In this document: positions 57,009 to 64,000 of the stretch, in pieces | Layout of the letters: the number at the start of each line of letters is the position of its first letter | Position numbering within the stretch: position 1 is the stretch's first letter | Position numbers and translations under genes: made by a program | Notes under the pieces: model-generated | Told to the model about the DNA's origin: nothing | The model's input: only the letters and a program-made list of their open reading frames with translations | The model's database searches: none | NCBI RefSeq assembly: GCF_003443615.1 | Contig: NZ_CP031967.1 | Span: forward strand, 4,394,619 to 4,458,618 | Source of the DNA: Alteromonas sp. BL110 | Lineage (GTDB): Bacteria; Pseudomonadota; Gammaproteobacteria; Enterobacterales; Alteromonadaceae | Reading direction: 5' to 3' | DNA length: 64,000 bases

Positions 57009-57534
57009 TGGAATACACAAAGAAACCCTTACCTTGCTTTGTGAACAAGAAGAGGTTCGTGTTGAGGTGAAACACCTACAACATGCGGCACAGCTGTCTT
57101 GGGAGCTAACGGTAGATGACAAAAGCTTCGAAGTGGGTGGTAAAATCGTTGACCACATGCTGCAAGCGACAATCAATGGATACAAATTGACGTATTCGTT
57201 TTCGGACAATGATGGGGTATTTACTCTTTTTAACAAAGACACCCATGCTAAGTTTAGTGTAGTTTCACCCGCGTTGGGAGATGATAATAGTGATGGTGAT
57301 GATGCCAATTTAAGCGCTCCTATGAATGGAACAATAGTTGCGCATTTAGTTGAAAAAAATCAGCTAGTTAAGAAAGGGGATCCAATTTTAGTCATGGAAG
57401 CGATGAAGATGGAGCACTGTATCATTGCCCCAAACGACGGCTCAGTAGAAGAGTTCTTCTTCAATCCAGGTGAATTAGTTGATGGTGGGGCCACGCTTTT
57501 GGCATTTTCCGCCACAGAAACCACCGAGGTGTAA
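56989..57534 (+). CDS. liuD: Methylcrotonyl-CoA carboxylase alpha subunit, C-terminal (BT and biotinyl) part, separated by frameshift
   Basis: Continuation of liuD in the next frame, up to 181 codons if it were a separate gene. It has the BT linker ([28 protein letters not shown]) and the biotinyl domain with VMEAMKMEH, where the lysine is biotinylated. It has no good ribosome site at 56989, so it is unlikely to be an independent gene. DTHAKF at 57238 comes from a repeat element placed in the linker before the biotinyl domain. Confidence 0.8.
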   Translation: MVRGGPNGIHKETLTLLCEQEEVRVEVKHLQHAAQLSWELTVDDKSFEVGGKIVDHMLQATINGYKLTYSFSDNDGVFTLFNKDTHAKFSVVSPALGDDNSDGDDANLSAPMNGTIVAHLVEKNQLVKKGDPILVMEAMKMEHCIIAPNDGSVEEFFFNPGELVDGGATLLAFSATETTEV

Positions 57535-57537
57535 GAT

Positions 57538-58434
57538 ATGATTCCCAGTCAAGTAAGTATTGTCGAAGTCGGACCTCGAGATGGTCTTCAAAATGAAAAA
57601 CAGGCCTTAAGCGCTGCTCAAAAGCTAGAGCTTATAAAGCTTCTTTCACAAACTGGCCTTCGTCGGATCGAGGCAGGTGCATTTGTGTCGCCCAAATGGG
57701 TTCCTCAAATGGCAAACTCAGATGAGGTTATTAAAGCACTAAATTCAGAACCTGATATCCATTACTCTGCGTTGACACCCAACGTTAAGGGGATGGAAGC
57801 TGCGATAGAGTCAGGAGTGAAAGAGGTTGCAGTATTTGGTGCAGCGTCTGAGTCTTTTTCACAAAAGAATATCAACTGTTCAATTAGCGAAAGTTTAAAG
57901 CGCTTCGAAGATATATTTGAGTTAGCGAGTAAAAACAACATAAAAGTTAGAGGGTACGTTTCATGTGTGATGGGCTGCCCTTATGAAGGTGATATATCAC
58001 CTAATGCCGTTAGTCAGGTAAGCAAAGAACTAATAGACATGGGGTGTTACGAGGTTTCACTTGGCGACACCATTGGTGTTGGTACCCCCAAGGCTACAAT
58101 GCTATTGCTAGATGATGTACTGAAAGAGATTAGTGTTAGCAAAATCGCGGCTCACTTTCACGACACTTACGGACAAGCATTAGTTAATTTATACACGGCG
58201 TTGGGGTACGGTGTTTCTACCATCGACTCTGCTGTTGCAGGCCTTGGTGGTTGCCCCTATGCCAAAGGAGCTAGCGGTAACGTGGCGACCGAAGATGTCT
58301 TATATATGTTAAACGGCATGGACATTTCGACGGGAGTCGACATGAATAAGTTGCTTGTAGCCTCATCGTATATTTCTAATGTGTTGGGTCGCTCACCCAT
58401 ATCGAAATCAGCCAATGCGCTTTTGGCTGAATAA
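57538..58434 (+). CDS. liuE: Hydroxymethylglutaryl-CoA lyase
   Basis: This 298-residue TIM-barrel lyase cleaves HMG-CoA to acetoacetate and acetyl-CoA, the last step of leucine degradation. It opens VSIVEVGPRDGLQNEKQ with the metal-binding aspartate. It has EAGAFVSPKWVPQMANSDEV, YVSCVMGCPYEGD and HFHDTYGQALVNLYTALGYGVSTIDSAVAGLGGCPYAKGASGNVATED with the catalytic cysteine and metal histidines. It lies 3 nt after liuD, the last gene of the operon. Acetoacetate can then be activated and cleaved by the thiolase. Confidence 0.96.
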   Translation: MIPSQVSIVEVGPRDGLQNEKQALSAAQKLELIKLLSQTGLRRIEAGAFVSPKWVPQMANSDEVIKALNSEPDIHYSALTPNVKGMEAAIESGVKEVAVFGAASESFSQKNINCSISESLKRFEDIFELASKNNIKVRGYVSCVMGCPYEGDISPNAVSQVSKELIDMGCYEVSLGDTIGVGTPKATMLLLDDVLKEISVSKIAAHFHDTYGQALVNLYTALGYGVSTIDSAVAGLGGCPYAKGASGNVATEDVLYMLNGMDISTGVDMNKLLVASSYISNVLGRSPISKSANALLAE

Positions 58435-58771
58435 CTTTCTAAACGGTTGCGGGTAAATACAGTTATATCTTCTAAAGACACCCATTTTATGCATCAAGAG
58501 AATTATTGGAACGGGTGCCTAAATCCAATTCTTGTGGGGTGGGTGTCACTGTAAGCTTTCGCTAAATATTAAGAAATTTTTTAAGGTGGGTATCTCCGCT
58601 CTAGGATGGATGTCTTTGTAAGCTTTTGTAAGGTCTAGGATGGATGTCTTTGTAAGCTGCCCCTTTATCAACGTGTAATGATAAAAAAACCGCTCTTTTG
58701 TTCAGGTCACAGTGCTGCCCACCAGGTGGTAAGGTCTAATGAGATTTAATGACCTTGCAGGATGGCAAAAA
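58435..58771. other. Repeat-rich intergenic region between liuE and the transposase gene
   Basis: It contains the GACACCCA family elements listed for 58477-58658 and no gene. A possible upstream start for the transposase lies at 58739. Confidence 0.7.
58477..58658. repeat. GACACCCA element cluster: inverted pair plus 34-bp tandem repeat
   Basis: Forward core at 58477 (TAAAGACACCCAT) and reverse core at 58540 (TGGGTGTC) form an inverted pair 55 nt apart. A variant TGGGTATC lies at 58587. Two TGGATGTC variants at 58607 and 58641 sit in a 34-bp tandem duplication sharing CTAGGATGGATGTCTTTGTA followed by AGCT. The group is directly upstream of a Y1-type transposase gene. Confidence 0.92.
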
Positions 58772-59785
58772 ATGGCACAGAGCAGAAAGTCCCTCATCAG
58801 TCTTCACGACACACCTTACTATCACTGCATATCTCGCTGCGTAAGACGCAGCTACCTTTGCGGATACGATCGAAATACTAACGTTAGTTACGAACATAGA
58901 AAGTCTTGGGTAGAAAAAAGGCTTTTATTCCTAAGTAAAGTTTTCTCTATAGACATTTGTGCATATGCGGTCATGAGTAACCACGTTCATGTTGTTTTAT
59001 GCGTAAATAAAAGCGCAGCCCTTTCGTGGCCCATAGATACTGTTTTGAGGCAGTGGCATAAAATGCATAAAGGCACCCTCCTCACTCAGAAATATATGAA
59101 GGGTGAATTACTTAGCGACAGTGAATTTGATGCAGTTAAAACTACAGCTGAAGTTTACAGAAAACGTCTCTTTGATATCAGTTGGTTTATGAGAAACTTA
59201 AACGAATTTATTGCAAGAAAAGCTAACGAAGAGGATAACTGTACTGGAAGATTTTGGGAGGGTCGCTTTCGTTCACAGGCTTTATTAAATGAAAAGGCTC
59301 TACTTTCATGTATGGCTTACGTCGATTTAAACCCAATTCGAGCAAAAGCAGCGACAAGTATTCAAAATTCGTATCACACAAGTATATATACTAGGCTTTC
59401 CTCCAACGCGTTGAATAACAAACCGATTAAAGGGCTAATGCCGTTTAAAAGTCAGAGAATAAGTAAAAACCACCGCTGCGTAAATTTCACCTTAAACAAC
59501 TATCGTGAGTTGCTTGATAACTCTATTAAGTTACTCCTCGATGACAGTAAAGAAACCACTACGCAACAAAGTGATGGCGACATAAAATTAATTGGTATCG
59601 GCAAAGCTCAATGGATCAAAGTCATCAATGATTTTGAGAACGCTTTTTCTTTTGCTGCTGGAGACACAGCATCCATGCAAAAATTCAAAGAACGTACTCA
59701 TAGAAAGCGAATGGCTAAACAGAAAGCAGCATCGCTCTGCTTCGATCGCAAACCTACTTCTCAGACGGTAGAATTACAGTCATAA
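58772..59785 (+). CDS. REP-associated-type (Y1/HUH, IS200-like) transposase
   Basis: This 337-residue protein of the Y1_Tnp superfamily belongs to a group resembling RAYTs. The N-terminus has SLISLHDTPYYHCISRCVRRSYLCGYD. The HUH metal-binding pair is H-V-H in AVMSNHVHVVLCVN. The helix with the expected catalytic tyrosine is in CMAYVDLNPIRAKAA, after RFWEGRFRSQALLNEKALL. Family members begin near MAQSRKS, and AGGA lies nine bases before that ATG, so I prefer 58772 over 58739. No accessory tnpB and no terminal inverted repeats are seen. Repeats lie directly upstream. It could act on the GACACCCA elements (inference). Confidence 0.87.
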   Translation: MAQSRKSLISLHDTPYYHCISRCVRRSYLCGYDRNTNVSYEHRKSWVEKRLLFLSKVFSIDICAYAVMSNHVHVVLCVNKSAALSWPIDTVLRQWHKMHKGTLLTQKYMKGELLSDSEFDAVKTTAEVYRKRLFDISWFMRNLNEFIARKANEEDNCTGRFWEGRFRSQALLNEKALLSCMAYVDLNPIRAKAATSIQNSYHTSIYTRLSSNALNNKPIKGLMPFKSQRISKNHRCVNFTLNNYRELLDNSIKLLLDDSKETTTQQSDGDIKLIGIGKAQWIKVINDFENAFSFAAGDTASMQKFKERTHRKRMAKQKAASLCFDRKPTSQTVELQS

Positions 59786-60908
59786 CAACTGCCACCAAAA
59801 GTATTCCTGCCATGATATAGACTACGGAAAATGGTAAAACAGGGGTTAGCGCGGCGTAAAGGCCTCCAAACGCTAGCAAGATTACTCCTATCGCAGTGTT
59901 GGAAAAACCAACTAATTCAGTCCTCTCATGACCATCTTTAACGTCTAAACTATATGTTTTTCTTCCTGTCCGTACACCTGTATGAGCAATTGAAAGTAAA
60001 AAGAATAAAAATGCCGATGTGACAATTGAAGTTGACTGCAAGTAAAGAAGCCCTCCACATGCGCACAGTGCTAACACACCGGATAATCGTAGCGTTGATT
60101 TTGCACTGTTATCAGCAAGCCTACCCCAAATAATCGAAGATAAAAGCGCAGCCGCAGCCTCAGCGCCTATATAAATCGGCAACAACTCTTGTGCATTTCC
60201 ATTTCTTTCAATCATGAAATAGGGAGCAACGAGCGCCGAATGCACGAAAAGCCCCCTAACAAGAATAAATTTATAAACAGTAGAGTCAAAGTTAATACTA
60301 AATGCTTTTTTTTCGGCGCTACCGGTGTCCACACTTGTCTTGATGGGCCAAACACATACCAAGGTCAAAACAAAGGAAAGTAAACTTCCACTTAAAATTA
60401 GCAAAAGTATGTCTGAAGAGAGGTCGTCACCTACTATAACCAGAGGTATTGAGATTACGAGTGTAACCACCCCAGAAATAGTAGACGCCAACCCTATCAA
60501 ATTTCCACGTTTCCCTTTTTTCGCGACATCTGCTTCCATATCTTTAACAGTTAATGAACACGCTGAACGACCTAAACTTAGAAATATAAGAGAGAACAGG
60601 AGCAAGGCGCCTGCTGTGAAGTTAGAAAAGAATATGACCGAAAGCAGCATACCCACCACTGCAAATGCTTGTATTGCCATGCCAATACGCCAAACGATAT
60701 GCCGCTGCCCGTGATTTCGAAGATAGACGCTGATAAGAACTTGAGGGAGAAGCGCCCCCGACTCTCTGATAGGAACCAACCACCCTACCATCCAAAGGGG
60801 GGCACCGACACTTAAAAGCACTGCCGTCACGGTGGTCTTAGCTGATATTAATAGGTCGGCAAGCTTATTAAGCGAAAGGCCAGCAATAAGGAGATTTTTT
60901 TCTTTCAT
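59754..60908 (-). CDS. Major facilitator superfamily transporter
   Basis: A 384-residue protein with about 12 hydrophobic segments and no signal peptide. RLADNSAKSTLRLSG and IGLASTISGVVTLVI fit MFS proteins, but no substrate-specific motif is recognised. It is convergent with the transposase gene and overlaps its 3' end by 32 nt. The start is uncertain: GTG 60920 or ATG 60908, neither with a good ribosome site. A near-perfect dyad lies immediately upstream. Confidence 0.72.
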   Translation of the reverse strand: MKEKNLLIAGLSLNKLADLLISAKTTVTAVLLSVGAPLWMVGWLVPIRESGALLPQVLISVYLRNHGQRHIVWRIGMAIQAFAVVGMLLSVIFFSNFTAGALLLFSLIFLSLGRSACSLTVKDMEADVAKKGKRGNLIGLASTISGVVTLVISIPLVIVGDDLSSDILLLILSGSLLSFVLTLVCVWPIKTSVDTGSAEKKAFSINFDSTVYKFILVRGLFVHSALVAPYFMIERNGNAQELLPIYIGAEAAAALLSSIIWGRLADNSAKSTLRLSGVLALCACGGLLYLQSTSIVTSAFLFFLLSIAHTGVRTGRKTYSLDVKDGHERTELVGFSNTAIGVILLAFGGLYAALTPVLPFSVVYIMAGILLVAVVMTVILPSEK

Positions 60909-60920
60909 GGACGATGGCAC

Positions 60921-60951
60921 GTACCGTAAACCAATTCGGTGTCTACGGTAC
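60921..60951. promoter_or_regulatory. Dyad at the MFS gene start
   Basis: GTACCGTA (60921-60928) pairs with TACGGTAC (60944-60951), with ACC/GGT pairs further in. It abuts the start codons of the MFS gene and lies between it and the SRPBCC gene. It could be an operator or an mRNA hairpin affecting translation. Confidence 0.5.
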
Positions 60952-60983
60952 TCTAGTATTTTCAGATCATAAAGTTGCGCGTA

Positions 60984-61517
60984 TCACCCGTTGTTTTCAA
61001 CCAGCACCTTAAGGTTTTCAAGCCCCATTTCGAAATCAGGGCCAACCATACTGTCCATCATCAACGCGAAATATTTGTTTACTGGATTATTGTCGACCGA
61101 ACCTTCATCCCTCCAAGTTACTATAGAGCCGTCAACTGTAGATTCTATTTCGACCACACCGGATGAGCCCATGTCAAAATCAGGAAAATATAAACGATAG
61201 AGAACTCGTTTGTTATGTTCTAATTGCGTGATTTCCATCTCGCCATTCCCTTCCGTTTCACTTAGCCACTGTGAACGCATCCCAATAGCCCTATCTGGAC
61301 CAGAATAATCAAGCTTCATGTTTGGGTCGCGTTTAAACCAGACTCCCCACTTTTGCCATTCTTTTAAATCAACGACATACGGATATATCTCAGAGGGCTC
61401 GGCGTCTATACTAACTTTTCTTTCCACACTGTACTCATTTGGAATAAAAAAGCTTGTAATTACAAATAATATAATTACTACACCAATCACAACTAAAACT
61501 TTCTTTAATGCTCCCAT
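60984..61517 (-). CDS. SRPBCC (polyketide cyclase/START-like) membrane-anchored protein
   Basis: This 177-residue protein has an N-terminal TM (LKKVLVVIGVVIILFVITSFF) and a helix-grip SRPBCC fold: VERKVSIDAEPSEIYPYVVDLKEWQKWGVWFKRDP, then ESTVDGSIVTWRDEGSV and MMDSMVGPDFEMGLENLKVLVE. These bind hydrophobic ligands; the ligand is unknown. ATG 61517 follows GGAG by six bases; a GTG at 61529 is less likely. It lies upstream of the MFS gene on the same strand and may be co-transcribed. Confidence 0.83.
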   Translation of the reverse strand: MGALKKVLVVIGVVIILFVITSFFIPNEYSVERKVSIDAEPSEIYPYVVDLKEWQKWGVWFKRDPNMKLDYSGPDRAIGMRSQWLSETEGNGEMEITQLEHNKRVLYRLYFPDFDMGSSGVVEIESTVDGSIVTWRDEGSVDNNPVNKYFALMMDSMVGPDFEMGLENLKVLVENNG

Positions 61518-62152
61518 CTGAGACTCCACAGAAAAACAGTCTTACAAATATAACATCTAATTAACAATTGTCACTTAATGTTGAGATTAATGATTTTCCG
61601 AAGTTACTGTTATATAGACACCCAACCAATCATTTTCAAAGGGATTAAAAACGTTTCAGTGCACTAGCACCAGTGATGCCTTCGCCGTTTGAGTTGGGTG
61701 TCTTCATAGATATGAAGATACAACGACATATTCTTGTACCTGCAAGTTTCTAATGGATGTCTTTGTTGTACCTTGTGCAAGTTTCTAATGGATGTCTTTG
61801 TTGTACCTTGTGATAGTAGATGATTTGACTATGCTTTATGGATATTCATTGTATGGATGGGTGTCTATCTTACCTTCTTTTTATTTTTATGATGAAAAGT
61901 AGATGCTACGTTGGATGTCTTGCTAAGAAAAACCGCAAAGCAACAAATATTTTAAAAATTTAACCATTTCATCACAAAGCAAGAAAATCACGCTGTTATT
62001 ATAAATTATCTTGTGTAATATGGGTTTAGGTTTTCAGTTAAGTCTGTTCAGTCGGGCCTTTCATGCATAGCGCAATCAATCGCAACACCTCGTTTTCTTT
62101 TTATATTTCTATCGATACACAGTTGTCGCTTTTTTACAGGAGTTTTTAGGAA
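61518..62152. other. Long intergenic region with repeats upstream of glgC
   Basis: 635 nt without a gene. It carries the GACACCCA element group at 61617-61919 and, in the last 230 nt, what should be the glgC promoter and leader. Confidence 0.6.
61617..61919. repeat. GACACCCA element group: inverted pair, exact 35-bp tandem repeat, extra copies
   Basis: GACACCCAAC at 61617 and GTTGGGTGTC ending at 61702 form a 10-bp inverted pair about 66 nt apart. A perfect 35-bp tandem duplication (each unit containing TAATGGATGTCTTTGTTGTA) runs from 61741 to about 61810, with TGGATGTC at 61754 and 61789. Further cores lie at 61858 (TGGGTGTC) and 61912 (TGGATGTC). Confidence 0.93.
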
Positions 62153-63439
62153 ATGGCAGATCAAAGTTCTCGTTACATCAGTAACCTTACCCGCGATACA
62201 TATGCGCTTATTCTAGCTGGGGGTAAAGGTTCAAGGCTGCACGAGCTCACTACTTGGCGAGCCAAACCCGCGCTTTATTTCGGCGGAAAATTCAGAATCA
62301 TCGACTTTCCCCTTTCTAATTGTGTTAACTCAGGCATTCGAAGAATTGGCGTTGTTACCCAATACAAGTCTCATTCATTGATTCGCCACCTTGTTAGAGG
62401 TTGGGGGCACTTCAAAAAAGAGCTCGGCGAATCGGTTGAAATTCTTCCTGCGTCCCAGCGTTTCTCTGATAATTGGTATGAAGGCACCGCCGATGCTGTT
62501 TTTCAAAATATCGACATCATCCGTGATGAGCTACCTAAATACGTCATGATCCTATCAGGTGACCATATCTATCGTATGGATTACGGCGACATGCTTGCTA
62601 AGCACAAAGAGTCCGGCGCCAAGATGACTGTATCTTGTATGTCAGTGCCTTTAGAAGAAGCAGCGGGTGCTTTTGGTGTAATGTCTGTAGATGAAAACTA
62701 TCGCATTAATGGTTTTGAAGAAAAACCTGCCAACCCCACTCCGCTTCCTAACGACCCAACGCGCTGTTTGGCGTCTATGGGTAACTACGTATTCGATACC
62801 GAGTTTTTATTTGAGCAACTGCGTGTAGACTCTGAAAACATGGGCTCTCAGAGGGATTTTGGTAAGGATATCATTCCATCGATAATCGCCGATCATCCCG
62901 TATACGCTTTTCCATTTGAACAAAGTGGAGGAGATAACGCTTACTGGCGTGATGTAGGTACTATCGATTCATTCTGGGAAGCCAATATGGAGATGGTAGC
63001 CCCTGTACCTCAGCTTAATTTATACGATAGAAAATGGCCTATTTGGACTTACCAAGAGCAGCTACCTCCTGCCAAATTCGTATGGGAAGACCATGACAGG
63101 CGAGGTGAAGCCATTAATTCTGTTGTCTCCGGTGGCTGTATCATCTCAGGCTCGACCCTTCGTTCTTCTATATGTTTCTCTAACGTACGCGTACATTCAT
63201 ACGGGCTAATTGAAGATGCAGTCATTCTTCCTGACGTTGAAATTAAGCGACATTGTAAACTGAAAAAAGTCATCATTGACCGTGGTTGTGTAATACCTGA
63301 GGGAACGACTATTGGGTACGACCACGAACAGGATAAAGCGCGAGGCTTCCGGGTCTCAGAAAAAGGTGTGGTATTAGTAACACGTGAAATGCTAGGGCAG
63401 CCTGTAGGCGGGCTTAGCAAACCAACAAAGCAAGATTAA
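62153..63439 (+). CDS. glgC: Glucose-1-phosphate adenylyltransferase (ADP-glucose pyrophosphorylase)
   Basis: GlgC makes ADP-glucose, the glycogen precursor. The 428-residue protein has the nucleotide-binding [39 protein letters not shown]. Also present are [39 protein letters not shown], a substrate segment with [17 protein letters not shown], and a C-terminal left-handed beta-helix ([16 protein letters not shown]). AGGAA and GGAG precede the ATG. No other glg gene is in the window, and the upstream region is unusually long and repeat-rich. Confidence 0.96.
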   Translation: MADQSSRYISNLTRDTYALILAGGKGSRLHELTTWRAKPALYFGGKFRIIDFPLSNCVNSGIRRIGVVTQYKSHSLIRHLVRGWGHFKKELGESVEILPASQRFSDNWYEGTADAVFQNIDIIRDELPKYVMILSGDHIYRMDYGDMLAKHKESGAKMTVSCMSVPLEEAAGAFGVMSVDENYRINGFEEKPANPTPLPNDPTRCLASMGNYVFDTEFLFEQLRVDSENMGSQRDFGKDIIPSIIADHPVYAFPFEQSGGDNAYWRDVGTIDSFWEANMEMVAPVPQLNLYDRKWPIWTYQEQLPPAKFVWEDHDRRGEAINSVVSGGCIISGSTLRSSICFSNVRVHSYGLIEDAVILPDVEIKRHCKLKKVIIDRGCVIPEGTTIGYDHEQDKARGFRVSEKGVVLVTREMLGQPVGGLSKPTKQD

Positions 63440-63458
63440 TCGAGCTCTCTAAGCAAGT

Positions 63459-63495
63459 CAGATTGATATTGGCAATAAACGTCAATGTCAATCTG
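63459..63495. terminator. Hairpin between convergent glgC and hydrolase
   Basis: CAGATTGA (63459-63466) pairs with TCAATCTG (63488-63495), with ATTG/CAAT pairs inside, 20 nt past the glgC stop. There is no strong T-run. It may act for either convergent gene. Confidence 0.55.
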
Positions 63496-63595
63496 TCTAT
63501 GCCTCACGTAGCACAACTGTAAAGCCTGACTAGGCTCCCCAGAATCTTTTACATCCTTTCCCTACGCCAATACCTTACACCAATTTCTTAAATCG

Positions 63596-64000
63596 CTACC
63601 CTGCACTATTCCACTGTGTAAGCCTTTGCTCAATAAAGCTCGCCACTTCCTCTGGGTGTTCTAACGGAAACATATGACCACCATCTAATACCGCATGTTC
63701 AATCGCATTATGCTTCATTAGTCGCGAGTACATTTCAGGTTTACATACGTTGCTGCTGCTACCCGTCGCCAATACTGCAGGGCACTTTAGCTTTCCTTTG
63801 TATTTCCCGAGGTTATGAGGCACGTTGCGAAATAAAGCCGCTTCCACATCAGCCCTAAACGTAAGTGAGATATCGTCTCCCTTACTCTCTGTAACAGATT
63901 TCACGTAGTCACGTACGCATCGTTTATCCATATCTCGAAACAGTGCTTTACCGTGAAAGTACGCCACCATGTCCGTATTACTCGACCAACGGGTATTACG
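63596..64000 (-). CDS. Alpha/beta hydrolase (5' end cut by window)
   Basis: The minus strand is open from the right edge to a stop at 63596, about 134 codons, so the N-terminus with the nucleophile is outside. The visible C-terminal part has CPAVLATGSSSNVCKPEMYSRLM, a usual acid-site strand, and VLDGGHMFPLEHPEEVASFIEQRL. The GGHMFPLEHP box carries the catalytic histidine typical of alpha/beta hydrolases acting on esters or acyl compounds. Substrate unknown. Confidence 0.75.
   Translation of the reverse strand, partial: RNTRWSSNTDMVAYFHGKALFRDMDKRCVRDYVKSVTESKGDDISLTFRADVEAALFRNVPHNLGKYKGKLKCPAVLATGSSSNVCKPEMYSRLMKHNAIEHAVLDGGHMFPLEHPEEVASFIEQRLTQWNSAG

Noticed and set aside
56989..57534. Independent small biotinyl carrier gene
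   Set aside because: It continues the liuD homology exactly at the frameshift and lacks its own ribosome site, so it is better read as the liuD C-terminus.
54696..57781. Cores at 54696, 55385, 56172 and 57774 as inserted repeats
   Set aside because: They encode residues expected in conserved parts of liuB, liuC, liuD and liuE (for example DTQFGIFRM and [17 protein letters not shown]) and lack the extended consensus, so they are probably chance matches.
29283..61919. DNA uptake signal sequence explanation
   Set aside because: Uptake sequences are spread over whole genomes. The strong local clustering and absence from 29 kb argue against it, though a genome-wide count is needed.

Overview
The window looks like chromosome from a marine gammaproteobacterium of the Alteromonadaceae, most likely Alteromonas or a close relative. 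The evidence is gene content and protein style: topA beside a DUF2058 gene, divergent dnaQ/rnhA, hrpA, astB, a MerR-controlled liu (leucine/isovalerate) operon, a TonB receptor with a phytase, many c-di-GMP and sensor proteins, and moderate GC. No prophage, CRISPR array, plasmid origin or rRNA gene is visible.

Layout. 1-7 kb: end of mobA, an exported HExxH peptidase, DUF2058, topA, astB. 7-15 kb: a large Ig-like surface lipoprotein, a dicarboxylate/amino-acid symporter, lolD-lolE, an EAL phosphodiesterase. 15.2-15.6 kb: four identical tRNA-Asp genes behind one strong promoter. 15.8-28 kb: housekeeping and membrane genes (TIGR03503-like, dnaQ, rnhA, quinone oxidoreductase, rlmI, DUF2061 with a Fur-like box, PilZ, hrpA, nhaC). 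28-37 kb: an AraC-type regulator with a 39-bp tandem-repeat N-terminus, a GGDEF-like protein, then a TonB receptor and a two-domain phytase behind a good PHO box. 37-47 kb: an exported isoaspartyl peptidase, a large hybrid histidine kinase whose HPt domain lacks its histidine, sbcB, a FapA-family protein, a periplasmic-sensor GGDEF protein. 47-58.4 kb: kynureninase with an exported formamidase-like hydrolase, then thiolase and liuR-A-B-C-D-E, with liuD split by a one-base frameshift. 58.7-64 kb: a REP-associated-type (Y1/HUH) transposase, an MFS transporter, an SRPBCC protein, glgC and a partial hydrolase.

The most unusual signal is a dispersed short repeat with core GACACCCA (reverse TGGGTGTC) and extended consensus close to TTACAAAGACACCCATGC. 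I count by hand about 44 perfect cores on the two strands. All lie right of 29.28 kb and none were seen in the first 29 kb; about 2 would be expected by chance in 64 kb at equal base composition. The repeat occurs in intergenic regions, often as inverted or tandem pairs. It also occurs inside genes at N-terminal extensions and linkers, where it encodes DTH(A/V) on one strand and MGVS on the other. It has expanded into 39-bp (13-codon) tandem arrays. A Y1 transposase gene of the RAYT type sits directly beside one intergenic cluster, so a REP-like element family mobilised by that enzyme is my leading, untested explanation.

Functional links: the liu operon with thiolase would take isovaleryl-CoA to acetyl-CoA plus acetoacetate under LiuR control. 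The receptor-phytase pair looks like a phosphate-starvation scavenging unit. Several genes (EAL, two GGDEF-like, PilZ) belong to c-di-GMP signalling, although both GGDEF motifs are degenerate.
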